From Oscillospiraceae bacterium (GTDB lineage Bacteria > Bacillota > Clostridia > Oscillospirales > Oscillospiraceae): a DNA stretch of 33,318 nucleotides. The stretch lies in contig JAFQQV010000029.1 in the NCBI GenBank assembly GCA_017410425.1, forward strand, positions 1-33,318, written 5' to 3'. Every line of letters begins with the position of its first letter. Within the stretch, counting starts at the first letter, position 1. Position numbers and translations under genes: made by a program. The notes under the pieces were generated by a model. It was not told the origin of the DNA. It worked only from the letters and a program-made list of their open reading frames with translations, and did no database searches. Shown one piece after another: positions 23,036 to 30,680 of the stretch.

Positions 23036-24271
23036 TTATATGCCCAGGTAATCTGCCTGCTCCTGGCTCAGACTGTCGATGGCGACACCCATGGCCTTAA
23101 GCTTTCTGCGGGCAACGGCCTCGTCCAGCTCGCGGGGGAAGGGGACAACGCCGGCTTCAATCTCTCTGCCCTTCTTTGCCAGCATCTCGGCGGAGAGGGC
23201 CTGTACTGCAAAGCTCATATCCATGATCTCTGCGGGGTGACCGTCGCCTGCAGCCAGGTTTACAAGGCGGCCTTCGGCAATGACGTAGAGAGTTTTGCCA
23301 TTGGGCATGATGTATGCCTGAATGTTGTGTCTTGCCTCATAGCTTTCAACAGCCATGGCCTTGAGAGCGGCGATGTCGACTTCCACGTCAAAGTGGCCGG
23401 CGTTGGTAAGAATAGCGCCTTCCTTCATGCTCTCAAAATGCTCGGCGGTGATGATGCCGCTGCAGCCGGTGACAGTGATAAACATATCGCCCAGCTTTGC
23501 AGCCTCGCTCATGGGCATGACCTCGTAGCCGTCCATAACAGCTTCCAGTGCACGGACAGGATCGGTCTCAGTGATGATGACCTTTGCGCCCATACCCTTT
23601 GCGCGCAGGGCAACGCCCTTGCCGCACCAGCCGTAGCCGGAGACAACAGCGTACTTGCCGGCAACGATGAGGTTGGTGGTACGCATGATAGCGTCCCAGA
23701 CAGACTGACCGGTGCCGTAGCGGTTATCAAACATGTGCTTGCAGTCAGCCTCATTGACCATGACCATGGGGAACATGAGAGTGCCGGCCTTTGCCATGGC
23801 GCGCAGTCTGTGGATGCCGGTGGTGGTCTCTTCGCAGCCTCCGATGACATTGGGGATAAGATCGCGGTACTTGGTGTGCATAAGATTTACGAGGTCGCCG
23901 CCGTCATCAATGATAATGTTGGGGCCAACTTCCAGCACGCGGCAGAGGCATTCTTCATACTCTTCCATGCTGCAGCCGTAGCGGGCAAAAACCTGCATGC
24001 CGCCGGAGGCCAGGGCTGCGGCCACATCGTCCTGGGTGGACAGGGGATTGGAGCCGGTGACATACATCTCGGCGCCGCCCATCTCCATCACACGGCAGAG
24101 GTATGCGGTTTTGGCTTCAAGATGCACGGAAAGGGCAACTTTCATGCCTTTGAAGGGCTTTTCGCGGAGAAAATCTTCACCGATGCCGCGAAGAACGGGC
24201 ATGTTGTTTTCAACCCACTTTATTTTCAGCTCGCCGGAAGGGGCGAGATTAATGTCCTTGATATAACTCAT
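23036..24271 (-). CDS. ahcY: Adenosylhomocysteinase (S-adenosylhomocysteine hydrolase)
   Basis: Reversibly splits S-adenosylhomocysteine to adenosine and homocysteine, removing the by-product of methylation. The 411-residue protein is the shorter prokaryotic/archaeal type. Visible are ALSVHLEAKTAYL, the DDGGDLVNLMH segment, GGCEETTTGIHRL, the NAD-binding SGYGWCGKGVA and NAGHFDVEVD. It ends ...EQADYLGI and so lacks the Lys/Tyr tail of the longer class, as known for the short class. GGAGG is 6 bases before the ATG. It heads the minus-strand cluster and is divergent from spoIIE. No SAH riboswitch fits in its short leader. Confidence 0.95.
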   Translation of the reverse strand: MSYIKDINLAPSGELKIKWVENNMPVLRGIGEDFLREKPFKGMKVALSVHLEAKTAYLCRVMEMGGAEMYVTGSNPLSTQDDVAAALASGGMQVFARYGCSMEEYEECLCRVLEVGPNIIIDDGGDLVNLMHTKYRDLIPNVIGGCEETTTGIHRLRAMAKAGTLMFPMVMVNEADCKHMFDNRYGTGQSVWDAIMRTTNLIVAGKYAVVSGYGWCGKGVALRAKGMGAKVIITETDPVRALEAVMDGYEVMPMSEAAKLGDMFITVTGCSGIITAEHFESMKEGAILTNAGHFDVEVDIAALKAMAVESYEARHNIQAYIMPNGKTLYVIAEGRLVNLAAGDGHPAEIMDMSFAVQALSAEMLAKKGREIEAGVVPFPRELDEAVARRKLKAMGVAIDSLSQEQADYLGI

Positions 24272-24308
24272 TTTCTTCCTCCAGAAATACTTTTTATTCA
24301 GACAAAAT

Positions 24309-24337
24309 ATTTTAACACGATAAAGTTTTTATTACAA
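24309..24337 (-). promoter_or_regulatory. Promoter of the ahcY cluster
   Basis: On the minus strand TTGTAA (complement of 24332-24337), a 17-bp spacer and TAAAAT (complement of 24309-24314). This predicts a leader of about 30 bases. The rest of the 24338-24449 gap is AT-rich and shows no further element. Confidence 0.6.
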
Positions 24338-24449
24338 GGGTCAAACATTAAAGCCTGCCCATATATTTTTTCTCTTTCCCTACTATTTTCCCTCAATAAT
24401 AATTCAAAATCAACAGCACAGTGCGACCACATTCTGCATATTACATAAC

Positions 24450-24455
24450 TATAAT
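24450..24455 (+). promoter_or_regulatory. Probable -10 element of spoIIE
   Basis: A perfect TATAAT about 36 bases before the spoIIE ATG. There is no -35 at 17 bp. TGCGACC at 24422-24428 matches 5 of 7 bases of the reversed Spo0A box TTCGACA and ends 21 bp upstream of the -10, the long spacing used by Spo0A-activated sigma-A promoters. Tentative. Confidence 0.45.
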
Positions 24456-24491
24456 TACAATTACTTTATGTAAACCTTTGGAGGGCTGTTT

Positions 24492-26816
24492 ATGGATTTT
24501 GCGGAACGGAGAAAGGCGGCGCTGCCCAGGTTGCTGCCGGAGAAGCTGGATGTGCGTTTTCTGCTGGCGCTGCGCTGCGGGCTTTATTCGCTGATGGGTA
24601 TGACCATGGCGTGGGCGCGGGTTATGGGCAGCGGCGCACCCTTTGGCATGGCAATGGTTGCCTGCTCCGGGGCTGGGATCAGCGGTGTCTTTTCTTTATG
24701 CGGCGCATCCCTGGGCTATCTTCTCAGCGGCGGGCTGGAGTGGGGCATACGCTACATCGCGGCAGCAGTGCTTATCTATACCATAGCCTTTGTGTTCCAT
24801 GAACTGGATATGTATAAAAGCCCTTATTTCATGCCTTCGGCGGCAGCTTTTGTCATGGCGCTCACCGGATTTCTCGGCAGCTTTTCTCTGACATACGGCG
24901 CAGTACCAATGGCGGCGGAGCTTTTTCTGGAAGTAACTTTGGCTTTCGGCGCTACATATTTCTTCCGCGAGGCTTTGTCCAACGAGCTTTGCACCACGGA
25001 GACAGCGGAGCTTCGCCACAGTGTTTCTGTAATGATAATGGCGGCCTGTGCTCTGATGAGTGTTTCAAATCTGGTGCTGTTTAAGCTCATTTCCCTTGGC
25101 AGGGTGCTGGCGCTTATTCTTGTAATGTGCTCTGCCATGAAGGGGGGACTTTTAACCGGGGCCGCTGTAGGTACGGTGCTGGGCCTTGCAATGGATGTGA
25201 GTATGGGCGGCACTTCCTTCTATGCCATGGCCTATTCCTTCTCAGGCCTGCTGTCCGGGGTCTTCGGCAAGCATGGGCGTATAATGTTTGTTCTGGCCTT
25301 TCTCATGTCCTCGGCTCTGGCAGTGGTCTGCGGCTGGACTGCCGGGATATATACAAGTGCCTTGCTTGAAAGCTTCAGTGCCTCGGTGATATTCATGCTG
25401 CTGCCGGCTTCCTTTCTCAATGCTGTTGGGGTGATACTCCAGTGCATGGAGCGGGGCAGCGGCGAGACCAATCTGCGCCGTTTCACAGCCGGCAAGGTCA
25501 AAAATCTCAGCGAGGCTTATGGTGAGCTTTTTGAGACGGTGCGCAAAAATGTCAGTGAGAAGCGAAATGACGAGAACATCGCCCGCATATTTGACCGGGC
25601 CGCAGACGAGGTATGCGTCAAATGCCGGCACAAAAACCGCTGCTGGAATCTTGAATATGTGGACACTCTTTCTGCAATGAACGATGCCACCTGTGCCATG
25701 CGGGATCACGGCAGCCTTAGTGAGGAGGACATCCCGGCTTTCTTCCGGGAAAAGTGTGTGAACATTCCGGCCTTTGTGGCAGCTGTCAATGGTGAACTCC
25801 GGGGATTAAGTTATCGCCGCCAACTTAGGGCCAGCCTTGCGGAGAACCGGCTTGTGGCCTGGGGCCAGTATGCTGATATGTCCCAGATTCTTTGCCAGGT
25901 GGCAGATGAGCTGGGCAGCGTAAACGGGGCAGAGCCTCTGGCAGAGCGCAGGCTGCTGCGCTACCTCAAGAGTCTGGAGATAGACGCGGAGGTTTCTGTA
26001 TATCGGGATGGAGGCGGCAGACTGAGAGTGAGTATAGAAAGCGGCAGTCTCAGCGCTCTTATGCGGGTCGAGGGCTATCTTGAAAAGCTTTCGGAAATTG
26101 TGGGCACAAGGCTCTGCATGCCGGTAGAGCCGGGAGCGGACTGCGCCGGGCTTAAGCTTCTGGAGGCGGAGCCTCTGGCAGTGTCCGTAGGCATTGCCGC
26201 AATGAAAAAGAAGGGAGAGCGGGTCAGCGGTGATCGGGGCAGCTATTTCAAAACCGATGCCGGTGTGCTCTGCGTAATTCTGGCCGACGGCATGGGCTGT
26301 GGTGACGAGGCAGCGCAGGACAGCATGCAGGTGGTGAACATACTGGAAAAATTCCTGCGCTCCGGGGTTGACCCGGCTGTGGCCATGAAAATTCTCAACT
26401 CCGTGCTGCTACTTCGGGGCGGCGACAGCTGGGGCTATGCCACGGTGGATCTTATGTGCGTGGATCTTTTCAGCGGTGAGACCTGCTTTTATAAATATGG
26501 CGCCGCTCCTTCCTATGTCTGCAGCGGAAAGGGGGTAAAGCGAATACGCTGTGAAAGTCTGGCGGCGGGCCTGTCCTCGGGCGAGGGAATTGCGCCGGAT
26601 GTAGTGCGTATGCGCTTAAAGCCGGGCTGCACCGCGCTTATTGCAACTGATGGTGTGATAGCGGATGCGGACGATACCTGGGTGCACACACTGCTGATGG
26701 GGAGCTTTGAGGACATGAAATCCCTGGCACGCTCAGTACTCAAGGAGGCTGAGAGTTTATATGGTGCAAATGATGATATGACGGTAATAAGCGTCAGAGT
26801 GGAGGAAAGGATGTGA
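24492..26816 (+). CDS. spoIIE: Stage II sporulation protein E (serine phosphatase)
   Basis: A membrane-bound PP2C phosphatase that dephosphorylates SpoIIAA and so activates sigma-F in the forespore. The 774 residues fit: about 10 membrane helices over residues 25-320, a central regulatory region with VCVKCRHKNRCW near 375, and a C-terminal PP2C domain with CVILADGMGCGDEA, VDLMCVDLFSGE and ALIATDGVIADADD. The aspartates of ADGMG and TDGV are the metal ligands. GGAGGG precedes the ATG. Its presence is the best evidence that the host forms endospores. Its last codons (GTG GAG GAA AGG) make the ribosome site for the next gene, which overlaps its stop by one base. Confidence 0.95.
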   Translation: MDFAERRKAALPRLLPEKLDVRFLLALRCGLYSLMGMTMAWARVMGSGAPFGMAMVACSGAGISGVFSLCGASLGYLLSGGLEWGIRYIAAAVLIYTIAFVFHELDMYKSPYFMPSAAAFVMALTGFLGSFSLTYGAVPMAAELFLEVTLAFGATYFFREALSNELCTTETAELRHSVSVMIMAACALMSVSNLVLFKLISLGRVLALILVMCSAMKGGLLTGAAVGTVLGLAMDVSMGGTSFYAMAYSFSGLLSGVFGKHGRIMFVLAFLMSSALAVVCGWTAGIYTSALLESFSASVIFMLLPASFLNAVGVILQCMERGSGETNLRRFTAGKVKNLSEAYGELFETVRKNVSEKRNDENIARIFDRAADEVCVKCRHKNRCWNLEYVDTLSAMNDATCAMRDHGSLSEEDIPAFFREKCVNIPAFVAAVNGELRGLSYRRQLRASLAENRLVAWGQYADMSQILCQVADELGSVNGAEPLAERRLLRYLKSLEIDAEVSVYRDGGGRLRVSIESGSLSALMRVEGYLEKLSEIVGTRLCMPVEPGADCAGLKLLEAEPLAVSVGIAAMKKKGERVSGDRGSYFKTDAGVLCVILADGMGCGDEAAQDSMQVVNILEKFLRSGVDPAVAMKILNSVLLLRGGDSWGYATVDLMCVDLFSGETCFYKYGAAPSYVCSGKGVKRIRCESLAAGLSSGEGIAPDVVRMRLKPGCTALIATDGVIADADDTWVHTLLMGSFEDMKSLARSVLKEAESLYGANDDMTVISVRVEERM

Positions 26817-27121
26817 TGCAGCTTTTCGGAGAAAAGCCGGCGGAGGAAAAGGCACCGCCATTAATCCGTGGCACTATGCACCGGGCAATAGTGCTCAAGG
26901 CCCCGGATGAAAATTTCAGCCAGGCAGTGTTTATTTTGAATGACAGCCTGATGCAGCGGGAGGGGGTGAGCCGAAGAGAGCTGCTGCGCCAGGCAGGGGA
27001 AGCGGCAGGACTGTACTGCGCGCCCCGCCGCATGCGATTTACTGCCCTTGCCCCGGCGGCGCTGTTCCTGTTGGGCGCTGCCAGCGCCATACTTGCGCTG
27101 CTGGTGCTGGGCTTGTTATGA
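26816..27121 (+). CDS. Small hypothetical protein with a C-terminal membrane anchor
   Basis: A 101-residue protein I do not recognise. Residues 1-75 are polar and rich in Arg and Glu (a predicted cytosolic domain with MHRAIVLKAPDENFSQAVFILND). Residues about 77-101 are a single hydrophobic helix with no tail after it, suggesting a tail-anchored membrane protein. The ATG shares one base with the spoIIE stop, and AAAGG and GGAGG lie upstream, so it is translationally coupled to spoIIE. A sporulation-related role is possible by context only. Confidence 0.65.
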   Translation: MQLFGEKPAEEKAPPLIRGTMHRAIVLKAPDENFSQAVFILNDSLMQREGVSRRELLRQAGEAAGLYCAPRRMRFTALAPAALFLLGAASAILALLVLGLL

Positions 27122-27173
27122 AAGGAGGGATGTGATATTATTGAGCTGAAAGTGCTGAAAGGAGGAATGAAGC

Positions 27174-28238
27174 ATGAAACTTCAGCTTGATAATACCAAA
27201 ATATATGCCATTGCTCTGGAAGGCGGCGGCGCCAAAGGGGCTTATCAGATTGGTGTATGGAAAGCACTTGATGAGGCCGGAATAAAATTCAACGCGGTCT
27301 CCGGTACATCCGTCGGTGCGCTCAACGGCGCTCTGATGTGCATGGGTGATCTTGAAAAGGCTATTGCACTCTGGTGTGATATACGCCTTTCCGACATAAT
27401 CAATATGGACGAGGAGATGACCCGGGTTTTCAAGCAGCTTATGAGCGGCAAGGTGGAGAGCGTTCAGGAACTGGGCCACCAGTTCAAGCAGATAATCCGG
27501 GAACACGGTCTGGATGTGGCCCCGCTTCACAGCTGGGTCCGGGGGCTTGTGGATGCAGAAAAAATCCGCAATTCCCCTGTGGAGCTTTTTATAACCACCA
27601 TGTCCATTTCAGACCACAAGGGGCTGGAGCTTCGTCTCAACGATCTGAGTGAGGATGAGATCTGCGATATGCTTCTGGCCAGCTCCTACCACCCCAGCTT
27701 CAGGCTTGAGAAACTTGGAGGCAAGCTCTATGCTGACGGCTGTTTTGTGGATTCCCTGCCGGACCATGTGCTGGTGAAAAATGGCTATAAGGATATCATC
27801 GCTGTGCGGCTTCCGGGCTTTGGCATTGAAAAGCCTTTCCGACGGCCCAAGGATGTAAATATTACCACCATTGAAACCAATTCCGATCTGGGCTTTGTGC
27901 TGAACTTTGATGCCCAGCTTTCCAAGCGCAATATTACCATCGGCTATTATGATACCCAGCGAGTGCTCTATGGCCTTTACGGCAAGGATTATTACATAGA
28001 CCGCAGTATGACGGAGCGGGAGGCCATGGATATTCTTACTGCAGAGTTTGGCAAAGAAGGGGAAAGCCTTCGCCATGTATGTGAGCGCAGCCTTGTTAAG
28101 CTTGCTCTGCAGCATAAACAGCTGGAGGGAGATTATTACGCCCTGCTCATTGCCGTGCTTGAAACGGAAGCAAGGAAGGCTGGGCTTGAAAAACTCAAAA
28201 TATATACCGACAAGGAGCTTGTTGAAATATTGTTTTAA
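27174..28238 (+). CDS. Patatin-like phospholipase
   Basis: A 354-residue patatin-family acyl hydrolase. LEGGGAKGAYQIGVW holds the oxyanion glycine loop (residues 17-22), VSGTSVGALNG the nucleophile elbow with Ser46, and YADGCFVDSLP the catalytic Asp188 of the Ser-Asp dyad. No signal peptide or membrane span, so probably cytosolic or peripheral. Bacterial members act as lipases or phospholipases, or in lipid turnover; the substrate is not known. A strong GGAGG precedes the ATG. It lies 52 bases after the small anchored-protein gene and may belong to the spoIIE transcript. Confidence 0.9.
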   Translation: MKLQLDNTKIYAIALEGGGAKGAYQIGVWKALDEAGIKFNAVSGTSVGALNGALMCMGDLEKAIALWCDIRLSDIINMDEEMTRVFKQLMSGKVESVQELGHQFKQIIREHGLDVAPLHSWVRGLVDAEKIRNSPVELFITTMSISDHKGLELRLNDLSEDEICDMLLASSYHPSFRLEKLGGKLYADGCFVDSLPDHVLVKNGYKDIIAVRLPGFGIEKPFRRPKDVNITTIETNSDLGFVLNFDAQLSKRNITIGYYDTQRVLYGLYGKDYYIDRSMTEREAMDILTAEFGKEGESLRHVCERSLVKLALQHKQLEGDYYALLIAVLETEARKAGLEKLKIYTDKELVEILF

Positions 28239-28244
28239 TGAATG

Positions 28245-28276
28245 CACCCACAGCATATGCTGTGGGTGTGATCACT
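28245..28276 (+). terminator. Hairpin terminator after the patatin gene
   Basis: 28245-28268 is a perfect 24-bp palindrome (arms CACCCACAGCAT and ATGCTGTGGGTG). The T-tract after it is poor (a CTTTTA follows), so termination may be partial. Confidence 0.6.
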
Positions 28277-28284
28277 TTTAAATA

Positions 28285-28314
28285 GTAACAGCACTGCGGC
28301 AGGCTGCGTATAAT
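28285..28314 (+). promoter_or_regulatory. Promoter of the ZIP transporter gene
   Basis: A perfect TATAAT at 28309-28314 with GTAACA (28285-28290, 4 of 6 matches to TTGACA) 18 bp upstream. The -10 ends on the first base of a TGATATCA box. Confidence 0.6.
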
Positions 28315-28346
28315 GATATCAGTAAAATGCAAAGGCGTTGATATCA
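28314..28346 (+). promoter_or_regulatory. Paired TGATATCA boxes at the ZIP promoter and start codon
   Basis: TGATATCA at 28314-28321 and 28339-28346, 25 bp start to start. The first touches the -10 and covers the predicted start point; the second overlaps the ATG. It is the same octamer as the tandem pair at the SPFH promoter. Confidence 0.5.
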
Positions 28347-29083
28347 TGTTTTCTTCCGGCCTCTGGGCTGTGTTGGGCATATCATTTATATTTATCATGA
28401 CCGCGCTGGGCTCTGCCACGGTTTTTCTATTTCCGAAGCGGGAGGAGCTGAAACTGCAGGGGATAATGATGGGCTTTTCCGGCGGCGTTATGACAGCAGC
28501 CGCGGTGTGGAGTCTGCTGCTGCCGGCTATTGAGCAGGCTGAGCGGGACGGTGCTTTTCCTCCCTGGCTGCCTGCGGCGGTGGGCATAGCTTTTGGCGCT
28601 ATGTTCATTGCGGTTCTGGAGCTGCTGCAGTGCCGAAGCTCAGGCCAACAGCGCTCCCTGCTTTTTGCTGCTGTAACGCTGCACAATATCCCTGAGGGAA
28701 TGGCGGTGGGCCTGGCCTTTGCTCTGGCGGCAGAAGGGGAGGGGCTCGCTTCTGCTCTGGCTTTGGCCTTCGGCATCGGCGTGCAGAATTTTCCGGAAGG
28801 GGCAGCGGTGTCTCTTCCGCTGTGTCATAGCGGAAACAGCCCTGCGGCTGCTTTCGGTCGGGGTATAGCCTCGGGCTCTGTAGAACCGCTTTTTGCCGCG
28901 CTTGCTGTTTTGACGGCGGCATACCTGTACCCTCTGATGCCGTGGCTGCTGGGCTTTTCTGCCGGTGCCATGCTCTATGTATCGGCAAGGGAACTGCTGC
29001 CGGCAGCAGATGGACTTAAAGGCTCTTTTTCCTATATGCTTGGTTTTATAATAATGATGCTGCTGGATGTGGCACTGGGCTGA
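28346..29083 (+). CDS. ZIP family divalent metal transporter
   Basis: A 245-residue inner-membrane carrier of the ZIP family (ZupT/GufA-like), taking up Zn2+, Mn2+, Fe2+ or similar ions. About eight hydrophobic helices are visible. The metal site is in helices four and five: LHNIPEGMAVG (His113) and VQNFPEGAAVSLPL (Gln147). The second motif has Gln-Asn where many members have His-Asn. The start is ATG 28346 with AAAGG upstream; an in-frame ATG at 28313 lies inside the -10 element and cannot be the start of that transcript. It has its own promoter and operator-like boxes, suggesting metal- or stress-dependent control. Confidence 0.88.
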   Translation: MFSSGLWAVLGISFIFIMTALGSATVFLFPKREELKLQGIMMGFSGGVMTAAAVWSLLLPAIEQAERDGAFPPWLPAAVGIAFGAMFIAVLELLQCRSSGQQRSLLFAAVTLHNIPEGMAVGLAFALAAEGEGLASALALAFGIGVQNFPEGAAVSLPLCHSGNSPAAAFGRGIASGSVEPLFAALAVLTAAYLYPLMPWLLGFSAGAMLYVSARELLPAADGLKGSFSYMLGFIIMMLLDVALG

Positions 29084-29086
29084 AGC

Positions 29087-29124
29087 TATGGAAACAGCTT
29101 TCCGATGCAGCTGTTTCCATATTT
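29087..29124 (+). terminator. Hairpin terminator after the ZIP gene
   Basis: A perfect 13-bp stem (29087-29099 with 29109-29121) and a 9-base loop, followed only by a short TTT. Probably a moderate terminator. Confidence 0.6.
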
Positions 29125-29140
29125 AACAAAAAATGCTGAA

Positions 29141-29161
29141 AACTTTATAAAAACTTTATAA
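29141..29161. repeat. Tandem AACTTTATAA repeat
   Basis: AACTTTATAA occurs at 29141-29150 and 29152-29161, 11 bp apart, in the 243-bp gap between the ZIP gene and rnfC. The same gap holds a near-palindrome, GCTTTTTCC/GGAAAAAAGC, at 29232-29250 just upstream of the rnf -35. Role unknown. Confidence 0.35.
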
Positions 29162-29251
29162 TACGCCGGTTTCCTATCAAAAGAGTAGGATATATTTTTG
29201 CAAAGTTAAAATAATGACAGGCTAATTTGTCGCTTTTTCCGGAAAAAAGCA

Positions 29252-29281
29252 TAGACATATCGTGTCGTTTTGTGGTAGAAT
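29252..29281 (+). promoter_or_regulatory. Promoter of the rnf operon
   Basis: TAGACA (29252-29257), an 18-bp spacer and TAGAAT (29276-29281), with a TGG directly before the -10 giving an extended -10. The leader is about 40 bases and the ribosome site GAGGTG precedes the rnfC ATG. Confidence 0.6.
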
Positions 29282-29327
29282 ACTCAGGCGAATAATACCC
29301 TAGGAAAGAATAACGAGGTGAAGCTAC

Positions 29328-30680
29328 ATGTCCTATCAGTTTAAAGGCGGCGTGCACCCCAACTACATGAAGTCTCCGGAAATCCCGGCGACTGTTATTG
29401 CACCGCCTAAACAGGTAATTATTCCTATGGCACAGCACATAGGCGCACCCTGCAAGCCTCTGGTTCAGGTAGGCGACTACGTGAAGATGTACCAGAAAAT
29501 CGGTGAGAATCCCGCACCTGTCTCCGCTCCTGTCCACGCTTCCGTTTCCGGTAAGGTCGTGGCTATCGAGCCCAGACCCCACCCCCTGGGAGACCTTATC
29601 CCCGCAGTCGTCATCGAAAACGACTTCCAGGATACTCCCGAGCTGATGGATCCCCTGACTGAAGAAGAACTCAAGGATCCTCAGGCTATCCTGGCCCGTA
29701 TGCGCGAAGCCGGCATCGTTGGCATGGGCGGCGCAATGTTCCCCACTGCTCTGAAGATTCAGGGCGGCATCGGCAAGGTTGACACCCTGATTATTAACGG
29801 CGCAGAGTGTGAGCCTTACCTCAACGGCGACCACCTGACCATGCTCAACTTCCCCGAGCAGCTTCTGCGCGGCATTGAGCTGGCACGTATCGCACAGGGC
29901 GTTGAAAAGGCCTACTACGGCATTGAGAAGAACAAGCAGGACGCTATCGATCTGCTCAACTCCCTCAATCCTGCTCAGTACGGCATCGAGATCGTTCCCG
30001 AAGAGGTCAAGTACCCCCAGGGCGGCGAAAAGATGCAGGTCAAGGCCATCACCAACAGAGAGGTCAAGCCCGGCGGCCTGCCCTCCGGTGTCGGCTGCAA
30101 CGTCGTCTCCACCCGTACCGCATACGCTATCTACCAGGCTTGCTACGAAGGCAAGAGCTGCATTGAGCGTATCGTCACTTACGCTGGCAGCGCACTCAAG
30201 GCTCCTGTCAACGGCCTGACCAGAGTCGGCACTCCCTTCAGCCACATCGTTGAAGAGTGCGGCGGCTTCGTCAAGCCCTGCAGAAAGATCGTCCTTGGCG
30301 GCCCCATGATGGGTATCTGCGCTACCACTCTGGATGCTCCCAACGTAAAGGGTACTGCAGGCGTTCTGTTCTTCACTGAAGAAGAGGACAAGATGGTCGA
30401 GAACCCCACCTGCATCCGCTGCGGCAAGTGCATCACTGTCTGCCCCATGAACCTCGAGCCCGTCTTTATGTACATGTACTACTCCAAGCGTGACTTCGAG
30501 AACATGGAAAAGTATCACATCACCGACTGCTTCGAGTGCGGCAGCTGCTCTTACAACTGCCCCGCAAGAATGCCCCTGACTCACGCTTTCAAGACTGCCA
30601 AGATCATGTTCCAGACCAAGGCAGCCAAGGAAAAGGCAAAGGCTGAGGCAGAGGCTGCTGCAAAGGAGGCCAAGAAATGA
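29328..30680 (+). CDS. rnfC: Rnf complex subunit C
   Basis: The peripheral NADH/flavin and iron-sulfur subunit of the Rnf complex, which couples ferredoxin oxidation and NAD+ reduction to Na+ or H+ pumping. The 450 residues show the N-terminal GGVHPNYMK opening, a glycine-rich nucleotide site (MGGAMFPTALKIQGG near residue 137) and two [4Fe-4S] motifs at Cys362/365/368/372 and Cys401/404/407/411. The C-terminus is a short Lys/Ala/Glu tail rather than the long repeats of some proteobacterial RnfC. Its ending holds GGAGG (30665-30669) for rnfD, whose ATG overlaps the stop. Codon use is strongly C-biased, suggesting high expression. Confidence 0.95.
   Translation: MSYQFKGGVHPNYMKSPEIPATVIAPPKQVIIPMAQHIGAPCKPLVQVGDYVKMYQKIGENPAPVSAPVHASVSGKVVAIEPRPHPLGDLIPAVVIENDFQDTPELMDPLTEEELKDPQAILARMREAGIVGMGGAMFPTALKIQGGIGKVDTLIINGAECEPYLNGDHLTMLNFPEQLLRGIELARIAQGVEKAYYGIEKNKQDAIDLLNSLNPAQYGIEIVPEEVKYPQGGEKMQVKAITNREVKPGGLPSGVGCNVVSTRTAYAIYQACYEGKSCIERIVTYAGSALKAPVNGLTRVGTPFSHIVEECGGFVKPCRKIVLGGPMMGICATTLDAPNVKGTAGVLFFTEEEDKMVENPTCIRCGKCITVCPMNLEPVFMYMYYSKRDFENMEKYHITDCFECGSCSYNCPARMPLTHAFKTAKIMFQTKAAKEKAKAEAEAAAKEAKK

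Noticed and set aside
24148..24331. Shared 13-mer (ATAAAAACTTTAT) between the ahcY promoter and the rnf upstream region
   Set aside because: AT-rich 13-mers are expected to match by chance in 33 kb on both strands. One copy lies in a promoter spacer and the other far upstream.
23237..24448. A 403-codon plus-strand frame opposite ahcY
   Set aside because: AhcY motifs fix the minus strand. The plus frame has no domain and continues into the divergent promoter region.
27121..27149. A mini-gene behind the ribosome site at 27121-27128
   Set aside because: The only starts in range give frames of one to five codons. Noted as an orphan ribosome site.
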